NCBI GenBank assembly: GCA_003696465.1
Contig: RFHG01000137.1
Coordinates: 1-9,132, forward strand
From: Gammaproteobacteria bacterium
GTDB lineage: Bacteria; Pseudomonadota; Gammaproteobacteria; J044
Reading direction: 5' to 3'
Length of the DNA stretch: 9,132 nucleotides
The notes below the pieces were generated by a model. The model made no database searches. It saw only the letters and a program-made list of their open reading frames with translations, and had not been told where the DNA came from. The stretch's first letter is position 1, and the number at the start of each line of letters is the position of its first letter. Positions 1 to 5,154 of the stretch are shown piece by piece. The position numbers and the translations under genes are program-made.

Positions 1-479
1 AGTGGCTGCGCCAGGCCGAACGGCTGGGACTGCCGCGCATCGTCAGCATCCAGAACCCGTACAACCTGCTCAACCGCAGCTACGAGGTGGGGCTGGCCGA
101 ATTCAGTCACCGTGAGGGGGTAGGGCTGCTGGCCTACTCGCCACTGGCCTTCGGTGTGCTGAGCGGCAAGTACCTCGGCGGTGCACGTCCGGCCGGTGCC
201 CGGCTGACCCTGTTCTCCCGCTTCGACCGCTACAGCAATCCGCAGGCCGAGGCCGCCACCGAGGCCTATGTCCGCATCGCCCGCGAACACGGCCTCGACC
301 CGGCACAGATGGCCCTGGCCTTCGTCACCTCGCGCCCCTTCGTTACCAGCAACATCATCGGCGCCACCTCGCTCGAGCAGCTCGAAGCCAACCTCGACAG
401 CATTCACCTCGATCTGCCCGAAGCGGTGCTCGAGGCCATCGAGGCCGTGCATGTGGAGCACCCCAACCCGTCTCCATGA
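1..479 (+). CDS. tas: Tas-like NADP(H)-dependent aldo/keto reductase, C-terminal half (5' end outside window)
   Basis: The frame is open from base 3 to the TGA at 477-479 and encodes the last 158 residues of a protein whose E. coli relative Tas has about 346, so roughly half is missing on the left. Visible Tas/AKR features are the strand with SIQNPYNLLNR, then EVGLAEFSHREGVGLLAYSPL, LSGKYL and PAGAR-TLFSRF-RY, and near the C-terminus the cofactor-phosphate segment IIGATSLEQLEANL. The family carries out cytosolic NADPH-dependent carbonyl reduction; the physiological substrate of Tas is not well defined. The catalytic Tyr/Lys/Asp/His region lies off the left edge and cannot be checked. A GTG at 87 opens a shorter frame, but conserved AKR sequence continues upstream of it, so it is not the start. 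The stop overlaps the next start (ATGA), implying an operon with the TatD-type gene. Confidence 0.93.
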   Translation, partial: WLRQAERLGLPRIVSIQNPYNLLNRSYEVGLAEFSHREGVGLLAYSPLAFGVLSGKYLGGARPAGARLTLFSRFDRYSNPQAEAATEAYVRIAREHGLDPAQMALAFVTSRPFVTSNIIGATSLEQLEANLDSIHLDLPEAVLEAIEAVHVEHPNPSP

Positions 480-1255
480 ACCTCGTCGACAGCCATTGCC
501 ACATCGATGTACCCGACTTCGACCCGGACCGTACAGAGGTGCTCGAACGTGCCCGCCAGGCCGGCGTCAGCCGCATCGTGGTGCCGGCGATTGATGCCCG
601 CGGCTGGCCGCATCTCGCCAAGACCTGCCGGGCCCACCCCGGGCTGTATCCGGCCTTCGGCCTGCACCCCCTGTTTCTCTCCCGCCATGCGCCGGGCGAC
701 GAGGAAAGAATCGGCGAATGGATCGAACGCGAGGGCGGCATTGCGGTGGGCGAATGCGGCCTCGACTACTGGATCGAAGACCCCGACCACGACGCCCAGC
801 GCCGCCTGTTCGAGGCCCAGTTGCGTATCGCCCGTGACCTGGGGCTGCCGGTCATCATCCATTGCCGCAAGGCCCTAGACGAAGTACTGATGCTGTGGCG
901 GCGCATCCGCCCGCCGGCCGGCGTACTGCACGCCTTTTCCGGCAGTGATGCACAGGCCCGCCGCGCCCTGGACATGGACCTGCGGCTCGGCATCGGCGGG
1001 CCGGTCACCTATCCGCGCGCGCGCCGGCTGCGCAGCCAGGCCGCCACCCTGCCGCTGGATGCCCTGCTGCTGGAAACGGATGCGCCGGACCAGCCGCTGC
1101 AGGGTCGGCAGGGCCAGCGCAACGAACCGGCCTGCGTGCGCGACATATGCGAGACCGTGGCCGGACTGCGCGACCTGCCGCCGGGAGAAGTCGCCGCTGC
1201 CACCACGGCCGCCGCCGAGGCCCTGTTCCGGCTGCCCCCCGTCGCCCCGGCATGA
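476..1255 (+). CDS. yjjV: TatD-family metal-dependent hydrolase, YjjV type
   Basis: This 259-residue protein has the same length as E. coli YjjV and all the metal-site residues of the TatD family: the HxH pair in DSHCHID (H7, H9), E93 in VGECGLDY, H129 in IIHCR, H152 in LHAFSG and D202 in LLETDAPD. The FGLHP segment (H64) and the block GGPVTYPRA followed by LLLETDAPD-PL-G-QGQ-N-P are typical of the YjjV branch. TatD proteins are TIM-barrel, two-metal cytosolic enzymes with DNase or deacylase-type hydrolytic activity; the natural substrate of YjjV is unsettled. The start is fixed by the ATGA overlap with tas. No Shine-Dalgarno sequence is close to it, so translation is probably coupled to tas. 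The stop also forms an ATGA with a small frame that follows. Confidence 0.93.
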   Translation: MNLVDSHCHIDVPDFDPDRTEVLERARQAGVSRIVVPAIDARGWPHLAKTCRAHPGLYPAFGLHPLFLSRHAPGDEERIGEWIEREGGIAVGECGLDYWIEDPDHDAQRRLFEAQLRIARDLGLPVIIHCRKALDEVLMLWRRIRPPAGVLHAFSGSDAQARRALDMDLRLGIGGPVTYPRARRLRSQAATLPLDALLLETDAPDQPLQGRQGQRNEPACVRDICETVAGLRDLPPGEVAAATTAAAEALFRLPPVAPA

Positions 1256-1350
1256 CCGTTCGTCCCCTCTCCACGGCCTCGGGCATGGCAAGCCGGGCCC
1301 TGCTGAAGTACATTCCCCTGTATCCGGCCACTGATCGTGCAGCCTCATGA
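1252..1350 (+). CDS. Possible 32-residue small protein or coupling leader, doubtful
   Basis: The 91 bases between the TatD-type gene and the AAA-like gene contain an open frame that begins in the ATGA at the TatD stop and ends in the ATGA at the next start. It would encode a 32-residue peptide starting MTVRPLSTASGMASRALLKY and ending in PLYPATDRAAS, with no recognisable domain. About two thirds of its third positions are G or C, lower than in the neighbouring genes, and it has no clear Shine-Dalgarno site. It could carry ribosomes across the gap, or it could be chance in stop-poor GC-rich DNA. I see the frame and its boundaries; any coding role is inference. Confidence 0.25.
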   Translation: MTVRPLSTASGMASRALLKYIPLYPATDRAAS

Positions 1351-2225
1351 ACGACATCAACCAGCGCCTCGCCGCCTACGGCTTCGACAGCAACCAGGAC
1401 TTCCGCACCCCGGTGCGCTGCCTGCTGGCTACCCCGCCCGGGGAGATGCGCTGTCTCGAGGTCACCGGCACGCCCGGACGGCGCAAGACCGCCTTCGCCC
1501 ATGCCCTGGCACAGGCCCTGGGCTACCCGGAACTGCGCTATCACGAGTTCCGGGATGAACCGCCACGCAGCGAGCCGGTGCGCATCCCCGAGGACCGCGA
1601 CAGCCCGCCGGGGGCCCAGCCGGTGGACCCGCTGGACCAGGCCATGGCCGAGGCCTGTGCCCTGAGCGAGGGCGAGCGTACCGTGCTCATCCTCGACCAG
1701 CTCCAGCAGGCCCCCTTCTCCGAACACCTGCGCCTGGCCGAATTCCTGCGCACCCACCTGTGGCGCTACGGGGATCTCACCCTCAAGGCCAATCCGGCCA
1801 ACCTGATGCTGATGCTGATCTCGGAAACACCCCTGTTCCACGGCCTGCGCCGACACAGTTTCCGCATCTGGGTGGAGCCGGAGGCGCGTCTCCCGGCCTC
1901 AGAGCTGACCCCGGAACTGCTCGGCCTCGGCAACGGTGGCCAGCCCCTGCTCGAGGCCCTCAACCGTATCTTCGAGCAGCTCGAGGTCCAGCCCACGGTG
2001 ACCGAATACCGCCGCGTGGTCCATGCCGTGCATACCCTGGTACACGACCTCGACGACCTGCTCGCCGCCATCTACGGCTGGGTCGAAGGCGTGCCCCGGG
2101 ACCGCATCGACGATCCGCAGATCCGGGCCGCGCTGCAGGCCGAAATGGGCATCATCGAACAGTATCTGGGCCTCTCCACCGAGGAGGAGGGCGCTATCGT
2201 CCTGCGCGAGGACGAAAACCACTGA
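1347..2225 (+). CDS. AAA/MoxR-like P-loop protein with degenerate Walker motifs
   Basis: This 292-residue cytosolic protein has no signal peptide or membrane segment. Its order of elements resembles a single AAA+ module. There is a P-loop-like EVTGTPGRRKTAF (about 39-50) in which the glycine normally before the lysine is Arg. A Walker B-like TVLILDQLQQAPF (112-124) has Gln where the catalytic Glu is expected. A hydrophobic strand, NLMLMLISETPLF (152-164), may take the sensor-1 position, followed by a Leu-rich helical C-terminus (about 190-275) and an acidic tail. The Walker B and the following helix recall MoxR-type ATPases (ILDE-N-A). It may bind nucleotide but hydrolyse poorly or not at all. 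I do not recognise a named family. The start overlaps the stop of the preceding small frame, and no strong ribosome site is visible. Alternatively it may be a diverged P-loop NTPase outside the MoxR group. Confidence 0.85.
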   Translation: MNDINQRLAAYGFDSNQDFRTPVRCLLATPPGEMRCLEVTGTPGRRKTAFAHALAQALGYPELRYHEFRDEPPRSEPVRIPEDRDSPPGAQPVDPLDQAMAEACALSEGERTVLILDQLQQAPFSEHLRLAEFLRTHLWRYGDLTLKANPANLMLMLISETPLFHGLRRHSFRIWVEPEARLPASELTPELLGLGNGGQPLLEALNRIFEQLEVQPTVTEYRRVVHAVHTLVHDLDDLLAAIYGWVEGVPRDRIDDPQIRAALQAEMGIIEQYLGLSTEEEGAIVLREDENH

Positions 2226-2251
2226 CCTCGGCGGCGGGCTTGCGGTATCCT
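2222..2251 (+). promoter_or_regulatory. Possible sigma70-type promoter upstream of ibaG-dinB
   Basis: CTGACC (2222-2227) and TATCCT (2246-2251), separated by 18 bases, each match the sigma70 consensus at four of six positions. They sit in the only appreciable gap of the left block, 34 bases before the ibaG start. No LexA-type CTGT-N8-ACAG box is visible here, so damage control of the downstream dinB is not supported by this sequence. Confidence 0.28.
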
Positions 2252-2271
2252 TTGCCCCCACGAGACAAGCC

Positions 2272-2277
2272 AGGAAG
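2272..2277 (+). promoter_or_regulatory. Ribosome binding site of the ibaG-like gene
   Basis: AGGAAG lies seven bases before the ATG at 2285 and selects that start within a longer open frame that begins far upstream. Confidence 0.6.
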
Positions 2278-2284
2278 CCCTGCC

Positions 2285-2518
2285 ATGACCCCCGAAGAAG
2301 TCAAGCAACTGATCGAAGCCGGCCTGCCGGGCGCCGAGGTCGAGGTGAGCGGAGACGGCAGCAAGTTCGAGGCGCGCGTGGTCAGCGCCGATTTTGCCGG
2401 CCTGAACACCGTCAAGCGCCACCAGAAGGTGTTCGCCACCGTCAACGAACACATCGCCAGCGGTGCCATCCATGCCCTCACCCTGAAGACCCTCACCCCG
2501 GAAGAAGCGGCCGGCTGA
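2285..2518 (+). CDS. ibaG: BolA-family protein, IbaG type
   Basis: The 77-residue length is typical of IbaG/BolA proteins. The sequence begins with the family's amphipathic helix (MTPEEVKQLIEAGLPGAEVE), continues through GDGSKFEARVVSADFAG and the VKRHQKVFA core, and has the C-terminal IHALTLKTLTPEE segment. H63 there is the conserved C-terminal histidine that in BolA proteins can ligate a [2Fe-2S] cluster shared with a monothiol glutaredoxin. The likely role is therefore cytosolic iron-sulfur handling with a Grx4-type partner, with envelope or acid-stress effects in some species; this rests on family knowledge. The start is supported by AGGAAG at 2272. In E. coli ibaG lies beside the mla genes and murA, so the dinB neighbour is different, and this copy could be one of several BolA paralogues. 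Confidence 0.88.
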   Translation: MTPEEVKQLIEAGLPGAEVEVSGDGSKFEARVVSADFAGLNTVKRHQKVFATVNEHIASGAIHALTLKTLTPEEAAG

Positions 2519-2550
2519 ACCTCCCGCCTGCCCGTGCCCGGGTCGTCGCC

Positions 2551-3609
2551 ATGCGCAAGATCGTCCACATCGACATGGACTGTTTCTTTGCCGCCATCGA
2601 GGAGCGCGACCACCCCGAACTGCGCGGCCGGCCTCTGGCCGTGGGCGGTGCACCCGAGCGCCGTGGCGTGCTGGCCACCTGCAACTACCCGGCCCGCCGC
2701 TACGGCCTGCATTCGGCCATGCCCAGCCGCACCGCTCTGGCCCGCTGCCCGCAGCTGATCCTGCGCCCGGTCGACCTGCCGCGCTACCGGGCCGTATCGC
2801 AGGCCATCTTCCGCATCTTCGCCGACTACACCGACCGCATCGAGCCGGTCTCGCTGGACGAGGCCTACCTCGACCTCAGTCACGAGCCGCGCGCCGTGCG
2901 CGTGGCCCGGGCCATCCGCGAACGCATCCGCGCCGAACAGGGCCTGACCGCCTCGGCCGGCGTGGCGCCGAACAAGTTCCTGGCCAAGGTGGCCAGCGAC
3001 TGGAACAAGCCCGACGGGCTGTGCGTGATCCTGCCCGAACAGGTGGACGAGTTCGTTCGTGCCCTGCCCGTGGGCCGCATCCCCGGCGTCGGCCCGGTTA
3101 CCGAGGCCCGCCTGCTGGCCATGGGCATCAAGACCTGCGGTGACCTGCGCCGCCTTTCGCGCGAGGAACTGCAGCAGCGCTTCGGCCGTGCCGGCAGCCG
3201 CCTGCACGAGCTGGCCCGCGGTATCGACGAGCGGCCCGTGCGCGTCAGCCGCCGGCGCAAGAGCCTGAGCGTGGAACATACCTTTGCCTCGGACCTCGGC
3301 AGCCTGGATGACTGTCTCGCCCTGCTGCCACAACTGACCGAGGCCCTGCTCGAGCGCCTCGACCGACAGCCACCGGCGCTCAGGCGCGCCATACGCGCTC
3401 AATTCGTCAAGATCCGCTTCAACGACTTTCACCAGACCACGGTGCAATGCCCGACCACGGAGCCGGACCGGGCACGCTTTCGTGCCCTGTGCAGTCGGGG
3501 CTGGCAGCGCGGCCGCCGGCCGGTGCGCCTGCTGGGGCTGGGCCTGCATTTCGCCGAGGCCCCGCCCGGAGCGCGGCAACTGGAAATACCGCTGGAGGCA
3601 GACGCATGA
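2551..3609 (+). CDS. dinB: DNA polymerase IV (Y-family translesion polymerase)
   Basis: The 352-residue protein matches the length and layout of E. coli Pol IV. The palm catalytic residues are visible as D8 in HIDMDCFFAAIE and D103/E104 in SLDEAYLDL, with F13 as the steric-gate position. ATCNYPARRYGLHSAMP covers the finger region, ASAGVAPNKFLAKVASD-NKPDG the end of the palm, IPGVGPVTEARLLAMGI the helix-hairpin-helix thumb, and KSLSVEHTF opens the little-finger domain. The C-terminal QLEIPL (343-348) resembles a beta-clamp-binding peptide. The protein performs error-prone bypass synthesis at lesions in the cytosol. The start at 2551 gives the canonical MRKIVHIDMD N-terminus; the frame is open far upstream but without polymerase sequence. 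It lies 32 bases after ibaG and overlaps the next gene by ATGA. Confidence 0.97.
   Translation: MRKIVHIDMDCFFAAIEERDHPELRGRPLAVGGAPERRGVLATCNYPARRYGLHSAMPSRTALARCPQLILRPVDLPRYRAVSQAIFRIFADYTDRIEPVSLDEAYLDLSHEPRAVRVARAIRERIRAEQGLTASAGVAPNKFLAKVASDWNKPDGLCVILPEQVDEFVRALPVGRIPGVGPVTEARLLAMGIKTCGDLRRLSREELQQRFGRAGSRLHELARGIDERPVRVSRRRKSLSVEHTFASDLGSLDDCLALLPQLTEALLERLDRQPPALRRAIRAQFVKIRFNDFHQTTVQCPTTEPDRARFRALCSRGWQRGRRPVRLLGLGLHFAEAPPGARQLEIPLEADA
3594..3598 (+). promoter_or_regulatory. Strong ribosome binding site inside the end of dinB
   Basis: GGAGG lies seven bases before the ATG at 3606, within the last codons of dinB. It fixes the start of the following gene even though that frame is open from further upstream, and suggests independent as well as coupled initiation. 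Confidence 0.7.
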
Positions 3610-4130
3610 CGCGCCCGCTCGCCCTCCTCGTCGGGGTGCCCGAACCCCTCCACGCCGGCCTGCGCAGCGGGCTTTCGGCCCGGGGCCTCGAACCCGTCGT
3701 GGCAGGGGAACAGGGCTGTCCGACAGAACCGTCCGCACTGGCAGCCTGGCTCGATAGCCGGGCACCCGTGCTGGCCTGCCTGGTCAACGGGCGCGCGACC
3801 TGGCTGGGCCTTCCCGGCCAGGGCGAGCGTCCCGTTCCGCCCTATCCCCTGTACGAGGCCGCCCTGCGGCATCTGGCCCCGGATGGCGGCTGCATGGTCA
3901 CCCTGTTCGATCACGAGGGGCTGAACATGCCCCTGGTACAAGGGCTGATGGGGCGGCTGGCCGAACGGGCCGGTGAGCGGCGCCTGTGTCATAACGCCAT
4001 GGCCCTGCACGGCCCGGAAACGGGCGCCGCCCTGACGGAACGGGTGGAGACCCTGGTCTGGCTGTGCACGCTCGAGCACTACTCGCCCCAGGGCGAATTT
4101 CTGCGCGGGTGGTCCGGACAACCGGTATGA
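3606..4130 (+). CDS. Unrecognised 174-residue protein, possibly a degenerate short-chain dehydrogenase fold
   Basis: The start is fixed by GGAGG at 3594 and an ATGA overlap with dinB. There is no signal peptide or membrane segment. Read against the short-chain dehydrogenase (SDR) pattern, the order of elements fits: an N-terminal strand-helix-strand LALLVGVPEP...LSARGLEPVVAG (5-34), a segment VLACLVNGRAT (55-65) where SDRs have their NNAG motif, a GGCMVTLFDHEG strand (94-105) where SDRs have the GxIVNxSS strand, and a C-terminal TERVETLVWLC...GEFLRG (144-168). The cofactor-binding TGxxxGxG glycines, the catalytic YxxxK pair and about 70 residues are missing. If the resemblance is real, this is an enzymatically dead or repurposed relative; the assignment is by eye only. 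Co-transcription with dinB is likely from the overlap, but a functional link is unknown. Confidence 0.82.
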   Translation: MTRPLALLVGVPEPLHAGLRSGLSARGLEPVVAGEQGCPTEPSALAAWLDSRAPVLACLVNGRATWLGLPGQGERPVPPYPLYEAALRHLAPDGGCMVTLFDHEGLNMPLVQGLMGRLAERAGERRLCHNAMALHGPETGAALTERVETLVWLCTLEHYSPQGEFLRGWSGQPV

Positions 4131-4137
4131 GATGCAA

Positions 4138-4167
4138 CCGGCACCGGGGCTGCGCCCGCGGTGCCGG
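4138..4167 (+). terminator. Hairpin between convergent genes, possible bidirectional terminator
   Basis: CCGGCACCG (4138-4146) pairs perfectly with CGGTGCCGG (4159-4167). Inside it GGGC and GCCC can pair around a TGC loop with one bulged G. It fills most of the 47 bases between the plus-strand gene ending at 4130 and the cytochrome gene ending at 4178. Neither side has a proper T-run, so it may need Rho or may act mainly by protecting transcript 3' ends. Confidence 0.55.
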
Positions 4168-4177
4168 AAACACAGGA

Positions 4178-4528
4178 CTACTTCTTCACGGCCTTGGGTG
4201 CCGGGGTATCGTAGAGACCCTCCTGGCTGGAGAACCAGGCCGCCAGGTCGGCGATGTCCTGATCCGACAGCGATGCCGCCATACCGACCATGATCGGGTT
4301 CTTGCGCTCTCCGGTCTTGTAGGCCTTGAGGGCGTGCTCCAGGTAATTGCGGTACTGCCCGGCCAGCTTCGGGTACATCGGCACGGTCGAGTTGCCGTCG
4401 GCGCCATGACAGGCGGCGCAGGCCTGTGCCTTCTTCTGCCCGGCCACCGGGTCACCCGCTGCCTGCGCGGCACTCATGCCAAGCATCAGCGCCAGGCCCA
4501 GCAGCCCTGTCCAAAGCACTCTGTTCAT
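4178..4528 (-). CDS. Periplasmic monohaem cytochrome c (class I, c4/c553-like), downstream copy
   Basis: This 116-residue protein starts with a Sec signal peptide (MNRVLWTGLLGLALMLGMSA, cleavage probably after AQA at 23). It carries one haem-attachment motif, C37-A-A-C-H41, followed by HGADGN-TVPMYPKLAGQY. The C-terminal part NPIMVGMAASLSDQDIADLAAWF is typical of c4/c553-type domains. The sixth ligand is probably M80, which aligns with the only methionine at that site in the paralogue next door; M83 is the alternative. It should act as a soluble electron carrier in the periplasm. ATG 4528 is preferred because AAGGGGG precedes it by five bases. An ATG at 4543 overlaps the upstream stop and would add MKGAA. 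The gene follows its paralogue by 11 bases. Confidence 0.92.
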   Translation of the reverse strand: MNRVLWTGLLGLALMLGMSAAQAAGDPVAGQKKAQACAACHGADGNSTVPMYPKLAGQYRNYLEHALKAYKTGERKNPIMVGMAASLSDQDIADLAAWFSSQEGLYDTPAPKAVKK

Positions 4529-4533
4529 CGCCG

Positions 4534-4540
4534 CCCCCTT
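4534..4540 (-). promoter_or_regulatory. Ribosome binding site choosing the 4528 start
   Basis: On the minus strand AAGGGGG stands five bases before the ATG at 4528. The competing ATG at 4543 overlaps this site and the stop codon of the upstream gene (ATGA), so ribosomes ending on the first cytochrome could restart at either codon. Confidence 0.5.
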
Positions 4541-4863
4541 CATTTGTCTTTCCTCGGAAATGTGGAGAACCACGCCGCCAGATCCTGCATGTCCTGCTCG
4601 GACAGGCTGGCCGCCTGGGCATGCATGGTCTTGTGGCTGCGATTGCCGCTCTTGTACTCCTTGAGTGCGGCCACGATGTAATCGGCATGCTGCCCGCCCA
4701 GGCGCGGGACGTGATAGGTGGGGTAGACATTGTTGTAACTGGGAATGCCATGACACCCCATGCAATCCGTGGCCAGCTCGCGGCCACGCTGGGGATCGCC
4801 GGCGGCATGCGCGGCGGAACAGAAAAGGCCCAGACAGACCAGGGCCGGAATGGAACACTTCAT
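4540..4863 (-). CDS. Periplasmic monohaem cytochrome c, upstream copy
   Basis: This 107-residue protein has a Sec signal peptide (MKCSIPALVCLGLFCSAAHA, cleavage about residue 20), a single haem motif C34-M-G-C-H38, and the C-terminal TMHAQAASLSEQDMQDLAAWF with M80 as the likely axial ligand. It is a clear paralogue of the following gene: the start AGDP, VP-L-GQ, ALK-YK-G-R and AASLS-QD--DLAAWFS are shared. It differs by a few extra residues between haem and core (IPSYNNVYPTYHVPRLGGQ). It is a periplasmic electron carrier; the partner enzyme is not in the window. GGAGGG on the minus strand (4869-4874) precedes the ATG by five bases and supports the start. It is first of a two-gene operon. Confidence 0.92.
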   Translation of the reverse strand: MKCSIPALVCLGLFCSAAHAAGDPQRGRELATDCMGCHGIPSYNNVYPTYHVPRLGGQHADYIVAALKEYKSGNRSHKTMHAQAASLSEQDMQDLAAWFSTFPRKDK

Positions 4864-4902
4864 AAACGCCCTCCGGTGGTAATGGTGGTTGCTCTATTGT
4901 TC

Positions 4903-4919
4903 TGCGGAAATACTCCGCA
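4903..4919. repeat. Inverted repeat upstream of the cytochrome operon
   Basis: TGCGGA (4903-4908) and TCCGCA (4914-4919) are perfect inverted copies around AATAC. The site lies 40-56 bases before the first cytochrome start, a reasonable place for an operator or an RNA leader hairpin. No named regulator box matches. Confidence 0.4.
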
Positions 4920-5046
4920 AGAGAGTTTAGACCATTCCCGGAAGTTTGCCGGGCGGTGAGCCTCCGGTGTGGAGTTCATCCCCCGGCAATGCATGGCCGG
5001 TCCTGATCAATTCGCAAACGGCATCTTGTGGCAGGAATTTACCCAT

Positions 5047-5088
5047 TTGCGCGTTGTGAATCTGCGCAATAGCCCGGCTATTACGTAA
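5047..5088. repeat. Cluster of nested palindromes
   Basis: Three dyads lie side by side: TTGCGC (5047-5052) with GCGCAA (5064-5069); the 15-base palindrome AATAGCC-C-GGCTATT (5068-5082); and TTACGTAA (5081-5088). The first two share bases, so only one can form at a time as a hairpin. No T-run follows on either strand, which argues against an intrinsic terminator. Confidence 0.45.
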
Positions 5089-5154
5089 GATTCGCGCCTT
5101 GAACTGGATGATTTTTCATCACAATCTGCCCACGCAGAATGGATCAGAGCCTCC

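Larger units (their letters stand above)
4864..5154. other. Intergenic region upstream of the cytochrome pair, with several inverted repeats
   Basis: About 290 bases between two minus-strand genes have visibly lower GC than the genes and carry no supported reading frame. They hold the cytochrome ribosome site (4869-4874) and at least four inverted repeats, the clearest at 4903-4919, 5047-5069, 5068-5082 and 5107-5120. I found no minus-strand -35/-10 pair with good spacing, and no hairpin followed by a T-run that would end the lipoprotein transcript. The cytochrome promoter must lie here unless the genes are read from the lipoprotein gene. Confidence 0.6.

Noticed and set aside
87..479. GTG 87 as the start of a short aldo/keto reductase
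   Set aside because: Tas-like sequence (IVSIQNPYNLLNR) continues in frame upstream to the window edge, so the gene is simply cut.
2023..2550. Open frame continuing upstream of dinB in the same frame
   Set aside because: It overlaps the AAA-like and ibaG genes, is Arg/Pro/Ser-rich as expected of out-of-frame GC-rich DNA, and the canonical MRKIVHIDMD start is at 2551.
2226..2550. LexA (SOS) box for dinB
   Set aside because: No CTGT-N8-ACAG-like site was found before ibaG or dinB.
2194..3765. Long minus-strand open frame opposite ibaG, dinB and the next gene
   Set aside because: It is antisense to well-recognised genes, has no domain pattern, and its openness follows from the GC-rich codon use of the plus-strand genes.
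4936..5000. Short CCGG-rich dyads (CCCGG/CCGGG, CCGGC/GCCGG)
   Set aside because: Five-base G/C-only stems are common by chance in this base composition.
4993..5088. 31-codon plus-strand frame in the intergenic region
   Set aside because: It lacks a ribosome site and any motif, and lies across the palindromes; chance is sufficient.
5107..5120. GATGA-TTTT-TCATC hairpin after the ClsC-like gene as a terminator
   Set aside because: The stem is weak and AT-rich, and no T-run follows it on the minus strand.
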